DNA from: DSBG01 sp049975365
GTDB lineage: Bacteria > Desulfobacterota > Desulfomonilia > UBA1062
DNA length: 64,000 nucleotides
Direction of reading: 5' to 3'
Assembly (NCBI GenBank): GCA_049975365.1
Contig: JBNGDS010000002.1
Location: 46,736 to 110,735, forward strand
Shown piece by piece: positions 52,580 to 61,881 of this stretch. Both the position numbers and the translations under genes were made by a program. Below the pieces are notes generated by a model. That model did not search any database and had not been told where the DNA came from. It was given only the letters and a program-made list of their open reading frames with translations. Within the stretch, counting starts at the first letter, position 1. Each line of letters opens with the position of its first letter.

Positions 52580-53269
52580 TCATCGCTTGCTTGTCCGGTA
52601 GATCGCCTGATTGGAAATGACTTCTGCCACCCATTCCCTGGCCGATTGGGATACAGGGGAAAACTCCAGGGGATGCCCGGCGATCAGATCAGCGAAGTGC
52701 TTCAACATCCGCGCTGTCGCCCCCCACACGACGCCGCCTTCGATCTCGAGAAAATAGACAAGAATGTTCCTGTCCATGAACGTGGCCTCTTCCGCCATCC
52801 ATACTGAATCTCTCAGCATGTACGGCACAGAGACCTTCAGCAGGGTCTCGGCCTCGAAATTTATCCGGAAGTCATACATCGCGGGGACCGCTCCCACCAC
52901 CGGGGTGATGTGAAACCCGACAATGGAGATGTGATCATCCAGCAGCCCGAGAACCTCCACATCCTCGGGGTTCAGGCCGATTTCCTCCTCGGCCTCCCTG
53001 AGTGCCGTGTACACATAGCTGGGATCATCATCCTCCGCCCTTCCGCCGGGAAACGAGATCTCTCCCTTGTGATGTTCCACATCCATGGAGCGCTTGGTGA
53101 CAACGATCCTAGGCTCTCCCTCTTCCCAGCACAGGGGGACCAGCACAGCCGACTCCCTGAGATCTTTCGAGGGAATAATCCTGCGGTCTCTCTGGGAGAG
53201 GAGCTCCCTGATGTGGGCTTTCAGTCGTGTCTCATCAAAGATGAGATTCCCGATCGATCCATGATGCAT
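52580..53269 (-). CDS. Nudix hydrolase, CoA pyrophosphatase (NudL) type
   Basis: Predicted to split coenzyme A or its derivatives into phosphopantetheine and 3',5'-ADP. It has the group's V-T-K-R-S segment with G-E-I-S-F-P-G-G just ahead of the Nudix box, whose core A-L-R-E-A-E-E-E-I-G-L is intact. ATG 53269 (229 residues) is the only start that does not run into the divergent gene at 53345; a longer frame upstream is not plausible. A TAGGAT box eight bases upstream hints at a leaderless message, though an AGGA is nearby. Confidence 0.87.
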   Translation of the reverse strand: MHHGSIGNLIFDETRLKAHIRELLSQRDRRIIPSKDLRESAVLVPLCWEEGEPRIVVTKRSMDVEHHKGEISFPGGRAEDDDPSYVYTALREAEEEIGLNPEDVEVLGLLDDHISIVGFHITPVVGAVPAMYDFRINFEAETLLKVSVPYMLRDSVWMAEEATFMDRNILVYFLEIEGGVVWGATARMLKHFADLIAGHPLEFSPVSQSAREWVAEVISNQAIYRTSKR

Positions 53270-53308
53270 GGGCGCTATCCTACCACACACGCATGAATAT
53301 GAACAAGC

Positions 53309-53338
53309 TTGACCACCCGGTGAATTGCTGTATATGAT
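53309..53338 (+). promoter_or_regulatory. Sigma-70-type promoter of the 53345 gene and pur cluster
   Basis: TTGACC (53309-53314), 18 bases, TATGAT (53333-53338). The predicted first base is 53345, the A of the start codon, so the message should be leaderless. Confidence 0.7.
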
Positions 53339-53344
53339 ACCATC

Positions 53345-53932
53345 ATGAGAATAAACCGTGCCATCACCAAGTACCTTGTCCTGATCAACGATCTTGTCCA
53401 GGACGTGGAGGCACTCCTCGATGATGAGATCGAAGAAGAGGCGACCCTTTTCTGGAGAGAAAAGGCTGAGACGACGCTCGCCAAGATCCTTGGCGAAGAC
53501 CATATCTACGTGAGAGAATTTTCCTCCATAGAGTTCACCGCACAGTTCGGCAATGACATGGAAGACTTCCTGGCAGAAGACATCTACCGCCTGGCCCTTG
53601 AGGACGCCCGGTCATACCTCGTCTCCCTCGTCGATGAACTGGAGAGCGAACACAACTGTACACCGGGACTCATGGACATGGAGAGCCTCTTTGCTGAAAT
53701 GAATCGCTATGTATCCGTGTACGTGGAAGACACCTACATGAGAGACAGTCTCCACCACCGAATCACCCGCCTCAGAAACGGCATGATGTCCGGCGACATT
53801 TCCAGCGACGAGGTGAAAAACCACATCCAGCATATCGGTTACATGGATACAGGGCTGTTTGAGCGGATCATTCCCCTGCTCACTTGGTATTATATGCAAC
53901 GGGTGGATGGGAACAGGGCAACCAACAACTAA
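53345..53932 (+). CDS. Acidic helical protein of unknown function
   Basis: I do not recognise a family. The 195-residue protein is strongly acidic and seems almost wholly alpha-helical, with no signal peptide or membrane segment. Runs such as D-V-E-A-L-L-D-D-E-I-E-E-E-A and D-M-E-D-F-L-A-E-D-I-Y stand out, and R-I-T-R-L-R-N-G-M-M-S-G-D-I lies near residue 140. It has no ribosome-binding site; its ATG coincides with the predicted transcript start. purH begins 48 bases after its stop, so it probably heads the purH-purD-purE-tsaC operon. Confidence 0.75.
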   Translation: MRINRAITKYLVLINDLVQDVEALLDDEIEEEATLFWREKAETTLAKILGEDHIYVREFSSIEFTAQFGNDMEDFLAEDIYRLALEDARSYLVSLVDELESEHNCTPGLMDMESLFAEMNRYVSVYVEDTYMRDSLHHRITRLRNGMMSGDISSDEVKNHIQHIGYMDTGLFERIIPLLTWYYMQRVDGNRATNN

Positions 53933-53980
53933 TCCGTCGTATCACCCGCTCTTTATTCATACCCCAAGAAAGGAGTTGGC

Positions 53981-55549
53981 ATGCCAAAGATTACGAGGGC
54001 TCTGGTCAGTGTGACTGACAAGGGGGGGCTGGTCGAGTTTGCCAGGGAACTCGCCTCGTTCGGCGTCGAGATCATCTCGACCGGCGGGACTGCAAAACTA
54101 CTCTCTGAAAGCGGGATCCGGGTCATGGACATCTCAGAATACACCGGCTTCCCGGAGATGATGGACGGGCGGCTCAAAACCCTGCACCCGAAGGTCCACG
54201 GCGGACTGCTCGCCATACGGGACAATCCCGAGCACAGCGAGGCCATGCATCAGCAGGGCATTACTCCGATCGACATGCTCGTGGTCAATCTCTACCGCTT
54301 TGAAGAAACCATCTCCCGGGGTGCATCCCTCGAAGATGCCATCGAGAATATTGACATCGGCGGGCCAGCCATGGTGCGTGCGGCATCAAAGAACTACCGG
54401 TATGTCACCGTGGTGACCGATCCGGGTAACTACCACAGAGTCATCGAGGAGATGAAGCAGACAGGGGGGTCGGTGAGCGAAAAGACAAATTTCGAGCTCG
54501 CCCGCAGCGCATTCTCCCTCACTGCCCGCTATGATGCAGCCATTTCCAATTACCTCCAGGGCATCGACGTGGAAGAGGGCGCGTTCCCCCTGACATACAC
54601 AGTGCAGTACACACGCCGTCAGATCATGCGCTATGGTGAAAACCCCCATCAGAAGGCGGCATTCTACAGTGACCTGCTCGTGGAGCAGCCTTCCATTTCC
54701 ACCGCAGAACAGCTCTGGGGCAAGGAACTCTCCTACAACAACATCATGGATTCCGATGCCGCTCTCGACATCATCATGGAATTTGAAAAGCCTGCGTGCG
54801 TGATCCTCAAGCACTCGAATCCCTGCGGTGCGGCACAGGCCCCATCCCTGGCCGATGCCTACAACAAGGCATTCTCCGTAGACCCGGTGTCCGCCTTCGG
54901 CGGTATCATCGGCCTCAACCGGACTGTGGATGCGGACACTGCACGGGCGATCAGTGAAGTGTTCATCGAGGTTGTGGTCGCGCCGGACTATTCACCGGAG
55001 GCCCTCGAGATCCTCAAACAGAAAAAGAACATCCGGCTGCTCCGGGTTCCGGGCATCGCCCTGGGATCCCTGGGAAAGAAACAGCTCCTGTTCAGCAGGA
55101 GGGTCACGGGCGGACTCCTGCTCCAGGACAGGGATCTCGGGGATATCCGTCTCGAAGACGCCAAGGTGGTCACACAGAGAAGACCGACCCCCGATGAAAT
55201 GGAAGCCCTGAAGTTCGCCTGGAAGGTAGTCAAGTACGTGAAGTCAAACGCGGTCGTGTATGCCACCAAGGATCAGCTCATCGGCGTGGGAGCAGGACAG
55301 ATGAGCCGCGTCGATTCATCACGGCTCGCCATCATGAAAGCAGGCAACGCCCATCTGTCCACCGTGAATACCGTCGTGGCATCCGATGCATTCTTTCCCT
55401 TCAGAGACGGGATCGACGAGGCGGCACAGGCAGGGGCGACAGCCGTTGTCCAGCCCGGCGGTTCGGTGAGGGATCAGGAAGTGATCGAGGCCGCCAATGA
55501 GCACGGCATGGCCATGATATTCACCGGCATGCGCCACTTCAGGCACTAG
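53981..55549 (+). CDS. purH: Bifunctional AICAR transformylase/IMP cyclohydrolase
   Basis: Catalyses the last two steps to IMP. The N-terminal cyclohydrolase domain (about residues 1-200; S-V-T-D-K-G-G-L, I-S-T-G-G-T, K-T-L-H-P-K-V-H-G-G) is followed by the transformylase domain with R-Y-G-E-N-P-H-Q and the catalytic K-H-S-N-P-C-G. Length 522 is normal. AAAGGAG precedes ATG 53981. Confidence 0.97.
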   Translation: MPKITRALVSVTDKGGLVEFARELASFGVEIISTGGTAKLLSESGIRVMDISEYTGFPEMMDGRLKTLHPKVHGGLLAIRDNPEHSEAMHQQGITPIDMLVVNLYRFEETISRGASLEDAIENIDIGGPAMVRAASKNYRYVTVVTDPGNYHRVIEEMKQTGGSVSEKTNFELARSAFSLTARYDAAISNYLQGIDVEEGAFPLTYTVQYTRRQIMRYGENPHQKAAFYSDLLVEQPSISTAEQLWGKELSYNNIMDSDAALDIIMEFEKPACVILKHSNPCGAAQAPSLADAYNKAFSVDPVSAFGGIIGLNRTVDADTARAISEVFIEVVVAPDYSPEALEILKQKKNIRLLRVPGIALGSLGKKQLLFSRRVTGGLLLQDRDLGDIRLEDAKVVTQRRPTPDEMEALKFAWKVVKYVKSNAVVYATKDQLIGVGAGQMSRVDSSRLAIMKAGNAHLSTVNTVVASDAFFPFRDGIDEAAQAGATAVVQPGGSVRDQEVIEAANEHGMAMIFTGMRHFRH

Positions 55550-55558
55550 GAGAATCCC

Positions 55559-56839
55559 ATGAACGTACTCGTCGTCGGTTCTGGAGGACGTGAACACACC
55601 CTGTGCTGGAAGATCGCCCAGAGCAGCCTCGTTGATGAGATCTTTTGTGCCCCCGGCAACGGGGGTATCGCTCAGGAGGCCATCTGTGTCGATATCGGCT
55701 CGGATGACATCGGCTCTCTTCTGAAGTTCGCCAGGGACAACGCCATCGATCTCACGGTCGTGGGACCGGAAGCGCCTCTGGTGGCAGGGATCGTGGACGC
55801 ATTCCACTCAGAAGGCCTGGCGGTCTTCGGCCCGGACAGTGGTGCCGCACTCCTGGAGGGGTCAAAGATCTTCGCGAAAGAGGTCATGCGGGACTGCTCC
55901 ATCCCCACGGCCCGGTTCGAGACCTTCACTGACAGAGAAAAGGCACAGGCATTCATCAGAGATGCCGACTTCGATCTCGTGGTCAAGGCCGACGGACTTG
56001 CTGCAGGAAAGGGCGTGATCGTCACCTCCAGCAAGGATGAGGCAATCGATGCCGTGGAGACCGTCATGCTGAAGAGGGAATTCGGCAGTGCCGGGGAATC
56101 GGTGGTGATCGAGGAGCGGCTGACAGGTGAGGAGGCATCCTTCATTGCACTCTGCGATGGCGAGCACATCATCCCCCTTGCCTCGTCACAGGATCACAAG
56201 CCCGTTTTCGACAACGACACGGGTCCGAACACCGGTGGTATGGGCGCATATTCTCCGGCTCCCGTTGTGGACAGCGTCATCTGGGGCAAGGTGATGGACG
56301 AGGTCCTCTACCCGCTGGTGTCGGGTCTCAAGAAAAAGGGAATCACCTATCGCGGCGTCCTCTACGCAGGGCTCATGATCACGGACTCGAGGCCGTCTGT
56401 CCTGGAGTTCAACGTCCGCATGGGAGATCCTGAAACACAGCCTCTGCTCATGAGGCTTTCAACCGACATCGTCCCCGTCCTGATGGAAATCGCCCGGGGA
56501 GGGAGCATCAAGACCATGAATCTTTCCTGGGAAGATGGGCCAAGTGTCTGTGTGGTCGTGGCATCGGGCGGGTATCCTGGTTCGTACGAGAAGGGAAAGG
56601 TGATATCCGGTATTGAAATCGCGGATGCCATGGAGGGCGTGAAGGTCTTTCACGCAGGCACCAGGCTCCAGGGGACATCCTTCGTGACCTCCGGAGGCAG
56701 GGTGCTGGGTGTCACGGCCCTGGGGCCAGACCTGCCTGCAACCATTGACAAGGTCTACCAGGCGGTCTCCCTCATCTCGTTCGACAATGCCTTCTACAGA
56801 AAAGATATCGGGTTCAAGGCCCTGAAGAGGTTGACATGA
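55559..56839 (+). CDS. purD: Phosphoribosylamine-glycine ligase
   Basis: ATP-grasp enzyme making GAR in purine synthesis. It shows V-L-V-V-G-S-G-G-R-E-H at the N-terminus, V-V-K-A-D-G-L-A-A-G-K-G-V, the ATP-grasp G-P-N-T-G-G-M-G-A-Y-S-P and E-F-N-V-R-M-G-D-P-E-T-Q. Length 426 fits. It starts nine bases after purH and overlaps purE by ATGA. Confidence 0.97.
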   Translation: MNVLVVGSGGREHTLCWKIAQSSLVDEIFCAPGNGGIAQEAICVDIGSDDIGSLLKFARDNAIDLTVVGPEAPLVAGIVDAFHSEGLAVFGPDSGAALLEGSKIFAKEVMRDCSIPTARFETFTDREKAQAFIRDADFDLVVKADGLAAGKGVIVTSSKDEAIDAVETVMLKREFGSAGESVVIEERLTGEEASFIALCDGEHIIPLASSQDHKPVFDNDTGPNTGGMGAYSPAPVVDSVIWGKVMDEVLYPLVSGLKKKGITYRGVLYAGLMITDSRPSVLEFNVRMGDPETQPLLMRLSTDIVPVLMEIARGGSIKTMNLSWEDGPSVCVVVASGGYPGSYEKGKVISGIEIADAMEGVKVFHAGTRLQGTSFVTSGGRVLGVTALGPDLPATIDKVYQAVSLISFDNAFYRKDIGFKALKRLT

Positions 56840-57324
56840 AGATAGCGATCGTCATGGGGAGTAAATCTGATCTCACAGTCATGGAGGAGAGCGCTGCCAT
56901 CCTGAAGCAGTTCGGACTCGCCTACGAGATGCGGATTCTCTCGGCCCACAGAACACCTGAAGAGGTCATCACCTTCAGCACACAGGCCAGCGAGGAAGGG
57001 TTTTCCGCCATCATCGCCGGTGCGGGCATGGCCGCTCACCTTGCCGGTGTGATCGCTGCCCACACCCTTGTCCCGGTCATCGGTGTCCCCATCGCATCCT
57101 CATCATTGGGCGGTCTGGACGCTTTGCTTGCCATGGTGCAGATGCCCCCGGGGATACCGGTCGCCACCATGGGCATCGGCAAGGCAGGGGCGAAGAACGC
57201 TGCGCTGCTCGCCGTCGAGATGCTCTCTCTGACTGATGAAGACCTCAGGCGAAGGCTCGCTCAGTACAGGACAGACATGAAAAAGACCGTGCTGGAAGAG
57301 GATGACAGCATCAAGAACCTCTAG
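56836..57324 (+). CDS. purE: N5-carboxyaminoimidazole ribonucleotide mutase
   Basis: Moves the carboxyl group to make CAIR. The M-G-S-K-S-D motif, S-A-H-R-T-P and G-A-G-M-A-A-H-L, with A-H-L as in class I enzymes, are visible in 162 residues. Class I enzymes work with PurK, which is not in the window. It overlaps purD and is followed one base after its stop by tsaC. Confidence 0.95.
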   Translation: MKIAIVMGSKSDLTVMEESAAILKQFGLAYEMRILSAHRTPEEVITFSTQASEEGFSAIIAGAGMAAHLAGVIAAHTLVPVIGVPIASSSLGGLDALLAMVQMPPGIPVATMGIGKAGAKNAALLAVEMLSLTDEDLRRRLAQYRTDMKKTVLEEDDSIKNL

Positions 57325-57325
57325 C

Positions 57326-57928
57326 ATGCTCATCACACCAGACGTCGATGCCATCGCATCTCTTTTGACCTCGACCCCGGGCTCGGTGATTGCCTACCCC
57401 ACAGAGACATTCTATGGTCTTGGTGCAGTGATTTCAGACCATGATGCCATTGGGCGTATTGTACGGATCAAGGGCCGCCATGCTGCAAAAGGGATGATCG
57501 TGCTCGTCTCTGATATGACCATGCTCTCGACCATCGCTGAGATCGACGAGCCTGCACGGGACCTCCTGCGGCAGTTCTGGCCGGGCCCGCTCAGCGCTGT
57601 ATTCCGGGCGAAAACCGAGGTCGATCCACTCCTTGCTCCGAACGGGAGATTGGCTGCCCGCATCTCTTCCCATCCCATGGCGTACTCCCTTGTTCAGAAA
57701 GCCGGGCCCATCACCTCGACATCGGCGAATATCTCCGGACGCCCCCCTGCACAGGACGTCGACACGCTCAGGGCTCAAGGTCTCGTGCTGGACGGCATCC
57801 TGGACGGGGGGAAAACACCCGGGGGCAAGCCATCCACCCTCATCGATCTCACCCTCTGGCCGCCTGCGTGTCTGAGGGATGGTCAGATTCCATTTACGGA
57901 AATCCAGAACCTTTTCCAAAGCCTGTAG
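57326..57928 (+). CDS. tsaC: Threonylcarbamoyl-AMP synthase (Sua5/YrdC family)
   Basis: Makes threonylcarbamoyl-AMP for t6A tRNA modification; TsaD at 29-30 kb uses the product. The YrdC signatures are P-T-E-T-F-Y-G-L, R-I-K-G-R, W-P-G-P-L-S and S-T-S-A-N-I-S-G, with P-S-T-L-I-D-L near the end. ATG 57326 (200 residues) lies just after the purE stop without a clear ribosome-binding site; ATG 57302 inside purE is an alternative. Translation is probably coupled to purE. Confidence 0.92.
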   Translation: MLITPDVDAIASLLTSTPGSVIAYPTETFYGLGAVISDHDAIGRIVRIKGRHAAKGMIVLVSDMTMLSTIAEIDEPARDLLRQFWPGPLSAVFRAKTEVDPLLAPNGRLAARISSHPMAYSLVQKAGPITSTSANISGRPPAQDVDTLRAQGLVLDGILDGGKTPGGKPSTLIDLTLWPPACLRDGQIPFTEIQNLFQSL

Positions 57929-58271
57929 CGTCGCGGGATTTTCCTCAACCGTTTCCCGAAATCCGGGACAGAGTCCTGCCAGACAGGAAACAGATCAGCG
58001 ATGAACTGGAAGAACATCACACCTTATTGAAATGCGTCTCGGGGCTCCTCCCTCTCTGCACCGGTCACAATCCCGCCCCCGCCTGTATCTTCGAAAAGTC
58101 CCCCGTTCAAGACGTGCCGATGCCAACAGACCCGGCTCACCCTGATCCGTCTGGCCCTTCATTTGCTAATGCTGGAGAGACAGGACCTGCACAGAGATGA
58201 ACGCGTCTGATTGTCCTGCAGAATTCATGCGGATGTACAGTGCCATGACCCCGGAGACGGGAGGTGAAAGG
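57929..58271. other. 343-base gap between tsaC and the radical SAM gene
   Basis: No convincing gene. An open frame (57868-58200) that starts inside tsaC includes the stretch L-L-K-C-V-S-G-L-L-P-L-C, similar to a segment common near the ends of delta-proteobacterial sensor and regulator proteins, so the gap may carry a decayed remnant. No promoter stands out. Confidence 0.4.
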
Positions 58272-59294
58272 ATGCAGCACGAAGCCATGTTCTACGAACG
58301 CAGTGGGGACAGTACAGTCCGGTGCGGGTTGTGCCACCACACGTGCAGGATTGCAGATGGATCCTTCGGGTTGTGCGGCGTACGGCAGAACGTGGGCGGA
58401 ACACTCTATACACGGGTGTACGGTCAATCGGTTTCAGCCAACGTGGATCCTGTCGAAAAAAAACCCCTGTACCACTTTCTCCCCGGCACCGATGCCTTCT
58501 CCATTGCGACAGTGGGCTGTAATTTCCGGTGCGATTTCTGCCAGAACTGGAAGATCGCCCAGGATTTCACGCATGACGACGAACACCTGCCCGGGATTTT
58601 CCTGCCCCCTGCACATGTCGTCACGAGCGCCCTGGAATGGAAATGCTCGAGCATCGCGTATACCTATACCGAACCCACGATCTTTTTCGAGTATGCATAC
58701 GACACCGCTCGGCTGGCTCGGGAACAGGGACTCTTCAATATATTCGTGACCAACGGGTACATGACCCCGGAGGCCCTGGAGACTGTCCGTCCGTTTCTCG
58801 ATGCCTGCAACGTGGACCTCAAATCGTTCAGCGACGAATTTTACCGGACCATCTGCAAGGCACGGCTTGAACCGGTCCTTGACATGATCCGCAGGATGCA
58901 TCAGAGCGGCATCTGGATTGAAGTCACCACCCTGGTGATCCCAGGAGGAAACGATACCAATGAAGAGCTCTCCGCCATCGCTCGGTTCATCGTGGATATC
59001 GATCCCTCGATCCCCTGGCACATCAGCCGATTCCACCCTGCGTACAAGGTACTCTCGACCCCAGCCACACCCTATGAGACCCTGAAGAAGGCACAGGAGA
59101 TCGGAAAAACAGAAGGATTGCGGTATGTCTACCTGGGCAATGTCCCGGGGGCATCTTCGGACATCCTGTGCCCCAACTGCTCCAGGGCCCTCATCACGAA
59201 AGCTCCTGATTATTCGATCCAGGAGTATCTGCTCGAGGATTCCCGCTGCCCGTTCTGTTCAGAAGAGATTGAAGGAGTGTTCCAGACGTCGTGA
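58272..59294 (+). CDS. amrS: AmrS-like radical SAM protein
   Basis: Radical SAM protein of the AmmeMemoRadiSam (AmrS, formerly PflA-like) family. An N-terminal C-G-L-C-H-H-T-C and G-L-C-G cluster region is followed by the SAM triad C-N-F-R-C-D-F-C-Q-N-W, and a C-terminal zinc-like pair C-P-N-C ... C-P-F-C. ATG 58272 (340 residues) with GGAGGTGAAAGG is preferred over an upstream ATG at 58197. The usual partners AmmeMemo proteins AMMECR1 and Memo are not beside it. Its substrate is unknown. Confidence 0.88.
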   Translation: MQHEAMFYERSGDSTVRCGLCHHTCRIADGSFGLCGVRQNVGGTLYTRVYGQSVSANVDPVEKKPLYHFLPGTDAFSIATVGCNFRCDFCQNWKIAQDFTHDDEHLPGIFLPPAHVVTSALEWKCSSIAYTYTEPTIFFEYAYDTARLAREQGLFNIFVTNGYMTPEALETVRPFLDACNVDLKSFSDEFYRTICKARLEPVLDMIRRMHQSGIWIEVTTLVIPGGNDTNEELSAIARFIVDIDPSIPWHISRFHPAYKVLSTPATPYETLKKAQEIGKTEGLRYVYLGNVPGASSDILCPNCSRALITKAPDYSIQEYLLEDSRCPFCSEEIEGVFQTS

Positions 59295-59466
59295 AGCGTT
59301 CTCCCCCATACATAACCATCTCTTCGGGATATCTGCTTGACCCTTTTCTTTTGCCCCGGGGGTCTGTGTATGATACACTGACGTTTTCCATGCTGTCCAC
59401 CACGAGAAAGAACCTCGGCACCTGTGATGATGTATCCCGAAAATCACATGCAAAGGACATGAACCT

Positions 59467-61881
59467 ATGAAGGTCACTGAAGAAACCATTCACATCCTTC
59501 TTGTCGACGAAAACCGTAACGACGGTTCGGCATTTCATCAGGCCATGAAACATATGCCCATCCCCTGTACCATCGTCGACTGTGACAGTGCACAAACAGC
59601 CCGTGCGATGCTCACAGAGAACCAGGTGCGGTTCCACTGCATCGTCTCCGAACTGGATTTCCAGACCATGTCCGGCCTGGATCTGTTCAGGTCAATCAGG
59701 GAAATCCCAGACCACCCTCCCTTCGTGATCCTCACCAGGAACGCATCTCATCACGCTGCTGTCCAGGCCATGAAGGAAGGAGTGGACGACTGCATTCTCA
59801 AGGATGACTCCGGTGCGTACCTGGATACGCTCCCGGAGATCATGAGTGATGTCCTCCACAGGCACAGGGGCAGGATGTCCGCTCAGACGCATGAAAAACT
59901 CCTCAAAGAGACCCGTACACACCTGGAAGACCAGGTGGAGAAACGGACAACACAGCTCATCAGGGCCAACGCCAGATTGAAGAAAGAGATCAGGAAGCGC
60001 ATCGCCCTTGAGAAGGAGATGAAAGACCAGGGAGAACTCTACACCCGGGTCATGGATCACTTCCCCGGTTCGGTGTATATCAAGGATGCACAGGGCAGGA
60101 TTGTCTATGTGAACAGGTATGTGTTCGATACATACGGGTGGAACCCCGAGGAATGCATCGGGAAAACAGACCACGATCTCTGGCCTCCCGATATCGCCGA
60201 TGGAATCTGCGCCGCCGACCAGAAGGTGCTGGAAACGCAAAAAGAGCTCCGGAAGATCGACAAGGTTTCGGTCAATGGGAAACCATTGACCTATCTCACC
60301 CAGAAGTTTCATTTTTTCAATACGCGTCACGAGCCCATGGTCGGGGGAGTGTCCCTGGATGTCACGCACACGAGGCAGCTGGAAGAGGACAAATCGATGC
60401 TCATCACGGCTATCGAACATGCCGGGGAAAATATCTTCATCCTCGACGATCAAGGCATGATCATCTATCTCAATTACGCAGCAGAACAGTCTCTGGGCAT
60501 CCCGAGGGAAAAACTCGCAGGAACAGCCTACACGCACTTCCCTGCCATAGAGGACTCCACCCCCCACGCTGATAAGGGTGAACACCGTGCCTTGCCGCTG
60601 CAGAGAACGGTTAGGAGAAAATCAAAAAACAGGGAACTCCAGATCCTGAAAATCATCATTTCACCAAGTTATGATGAAGGCGGCACGATCACGTACTACA
60701 CGGTCATCGAGCTGAACATCACAGAGGAGGAGAACCTCAGGAATACGCTCGAAATCAATCAGAGAATGGAGCTCCTGGGAACCCTTGCCAGCGGAATATC
60801 CCATGACCTCAACAATATCCTGCAGCCGATCCTCATCAATGCCGAGCTGCTCTCGGAGCATGTTGAAGGGGTTGAAGAGGCATCGGAATACCTCGAGGAA
60901 ATCATCGAAGCAGCGAAGACGGGAAAACGCCTCGTGAAACAGATCAAGTTTTTTGTAACAAAGGACAAGCCTTTTCTCAGACCCATCATCCTGCATAGTG
61001 CTGTGCGTGACGCACTGAAGATGATCAAGCGGAACCTGCCTGAAGGCATTACCTACCATCAATGGATCGGCGCACGGGATGCCAGGGTAGAAGCAGACGC
61101 TACAGAGGTGCAGCAGCTGGTCATGAACCTCTGTCTGAATGCCATCCAGTCAATGTCTGCATCCGGAGGGACACTGCATGTATCCCTCACCGAGGTTCGT
61201 ATCCACGAACAGACCCCTTCCCTGTTTTCCACAATCATGCCCGGAGAGTATCTCAAGCTGTCTATCCGCGATTCGGGATCGGGGATCAGCCCCGAGATCA
61301 TGGACAAGATCTTCTCCCCCCTCTTTACCACGAGGGGAAAGTCGCGGGGCACAGGGCTGGGGCTTGCGATGGTCAATGGCATTCTGAAAAACTGCAGGGG
61401 TGCGATCAGGGTACACAGCAAAGTGGGGACAGGATCGGTATTCGAAGCATACTTCCCGAAATACTCCCCGGAATCCTCCCGGACAGCGCCTGGATCTCGC
61501 GAAAATATTCCGAAGCCCAAAGGAAGAATACTGATCGCTGAAGACAATCCCCAGATCCTGCGAGCCGTGTCCCGCATGATCTCCCGACTCGGATACCAGA
61601 CTACGCCAGCCCTTGATCCCAGGGAAGGCCTCGTCATCTTCAAGAAAGATCCAGCATCCTTCGACCTCGTCATTACCGACCTGCTCATGCCGGGCTTAAG
61701 CGGTGGAGAGCTCGTTCGAGAACTGCTCCGGATTAGGAACGATCTCCCTGTCATCGTCTATTCAGGTTCGGGGAACAGCCTCGAACTCCTGAAGAAAGAG
61801 CGCCTTCCCATTCGCGAATACCTTCAAAAGCCACTCTCATCCGACCAATTGAGAGAAGCGATAAGCAGGCACCTGGACTGA
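59467..61881 (+). CDS. Hybrid histidine kinase, REC-PAS-PAS-HisKA-HATPase-REC
   Basis: Soluble sensor kinase of 804 residues. A receiver domain (about 8-130) carries Glu62 where the phospho-Asp should be; a coiled coil (140-190) links it to two PAS domains (about 190-300 and 312-420), then a HisKA helix with His446 in G-I-S-H-D-L-N-N, an ATPase domain (N box L-V-M-N-L-C-L-N, G1 R-D-S-G-S-G-I, G2 G-T-G-L-G-L) and a C-terminal receiver (687-804) with intact Asp738. AAGGA lies before ATG 59467. The sigma-54 activator gene follows 46 bases later and is its likely target. Confidence 0.92.
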   Translation: MKVTEETIHILLVDENRNDGSAFHQAMKHMPIPCTIVDCDSAQTARAMLTENQVRFHCIVSELDFQTMSGLDLFRSIREIPDHPPFVILTRNASHHAAVQAMKEGVDDCILKDDSGAYLDTLPEIMSDVLHRHRGRMSAQTHEKLLKETRTHLEDQVEKRTTQLIRANARLKKEIRKRIALEKEMKDQGELYTRVMDHFPGSVYIKDAQGRIVYVNRYVFDTYGWNPEECIGKTDHDLWPPDIADGICAADQKVLETQKELRKIDKVSVNGKPLTYLTQKFHFFNTRHEPMVGGVSLDVTHTRQLEEDKSMLITAIEHAGENIFILDDQGMIIYLNYAAEQSLGIPREKLAGTAYTHFPAIEDSTPHADKGEHRALPLQRTVRRKSKNRELQILKIIISPSYDEGGTITYYTVIELNITEEENLRNTLEINQRMELLGTLASGISHDLNNILQPILINAELLSEHVEGVEEASEYLEEIIEAAKTGKRLVKQIKFFVTKDKPFLRPIILHSAVRDALKMIKRNLPEGITYHQWIGARDARVEADATEVQQLVMNLCLNAIQSMSASGGTLHVSLTEVRIHEQTPSLFSTIMPGEYLKLSIRDSGSGISPEIMDKIFSPLFTTRGKSRGTGLGLAMVNGILKNCRGAIRVHSKVGTGSVFEAYFPKYSPESSRTAPGSRENIPKPKGRILIAEDNPQILRAVSRMISRLGYQTTPALDPREGLVIFKKDPASFDLVITDLLMPGLSGGELVRELLRIRNDLPVIVYSGSGNSLELLKKERLPIREYLQKPLSSDQLREAISRHLD

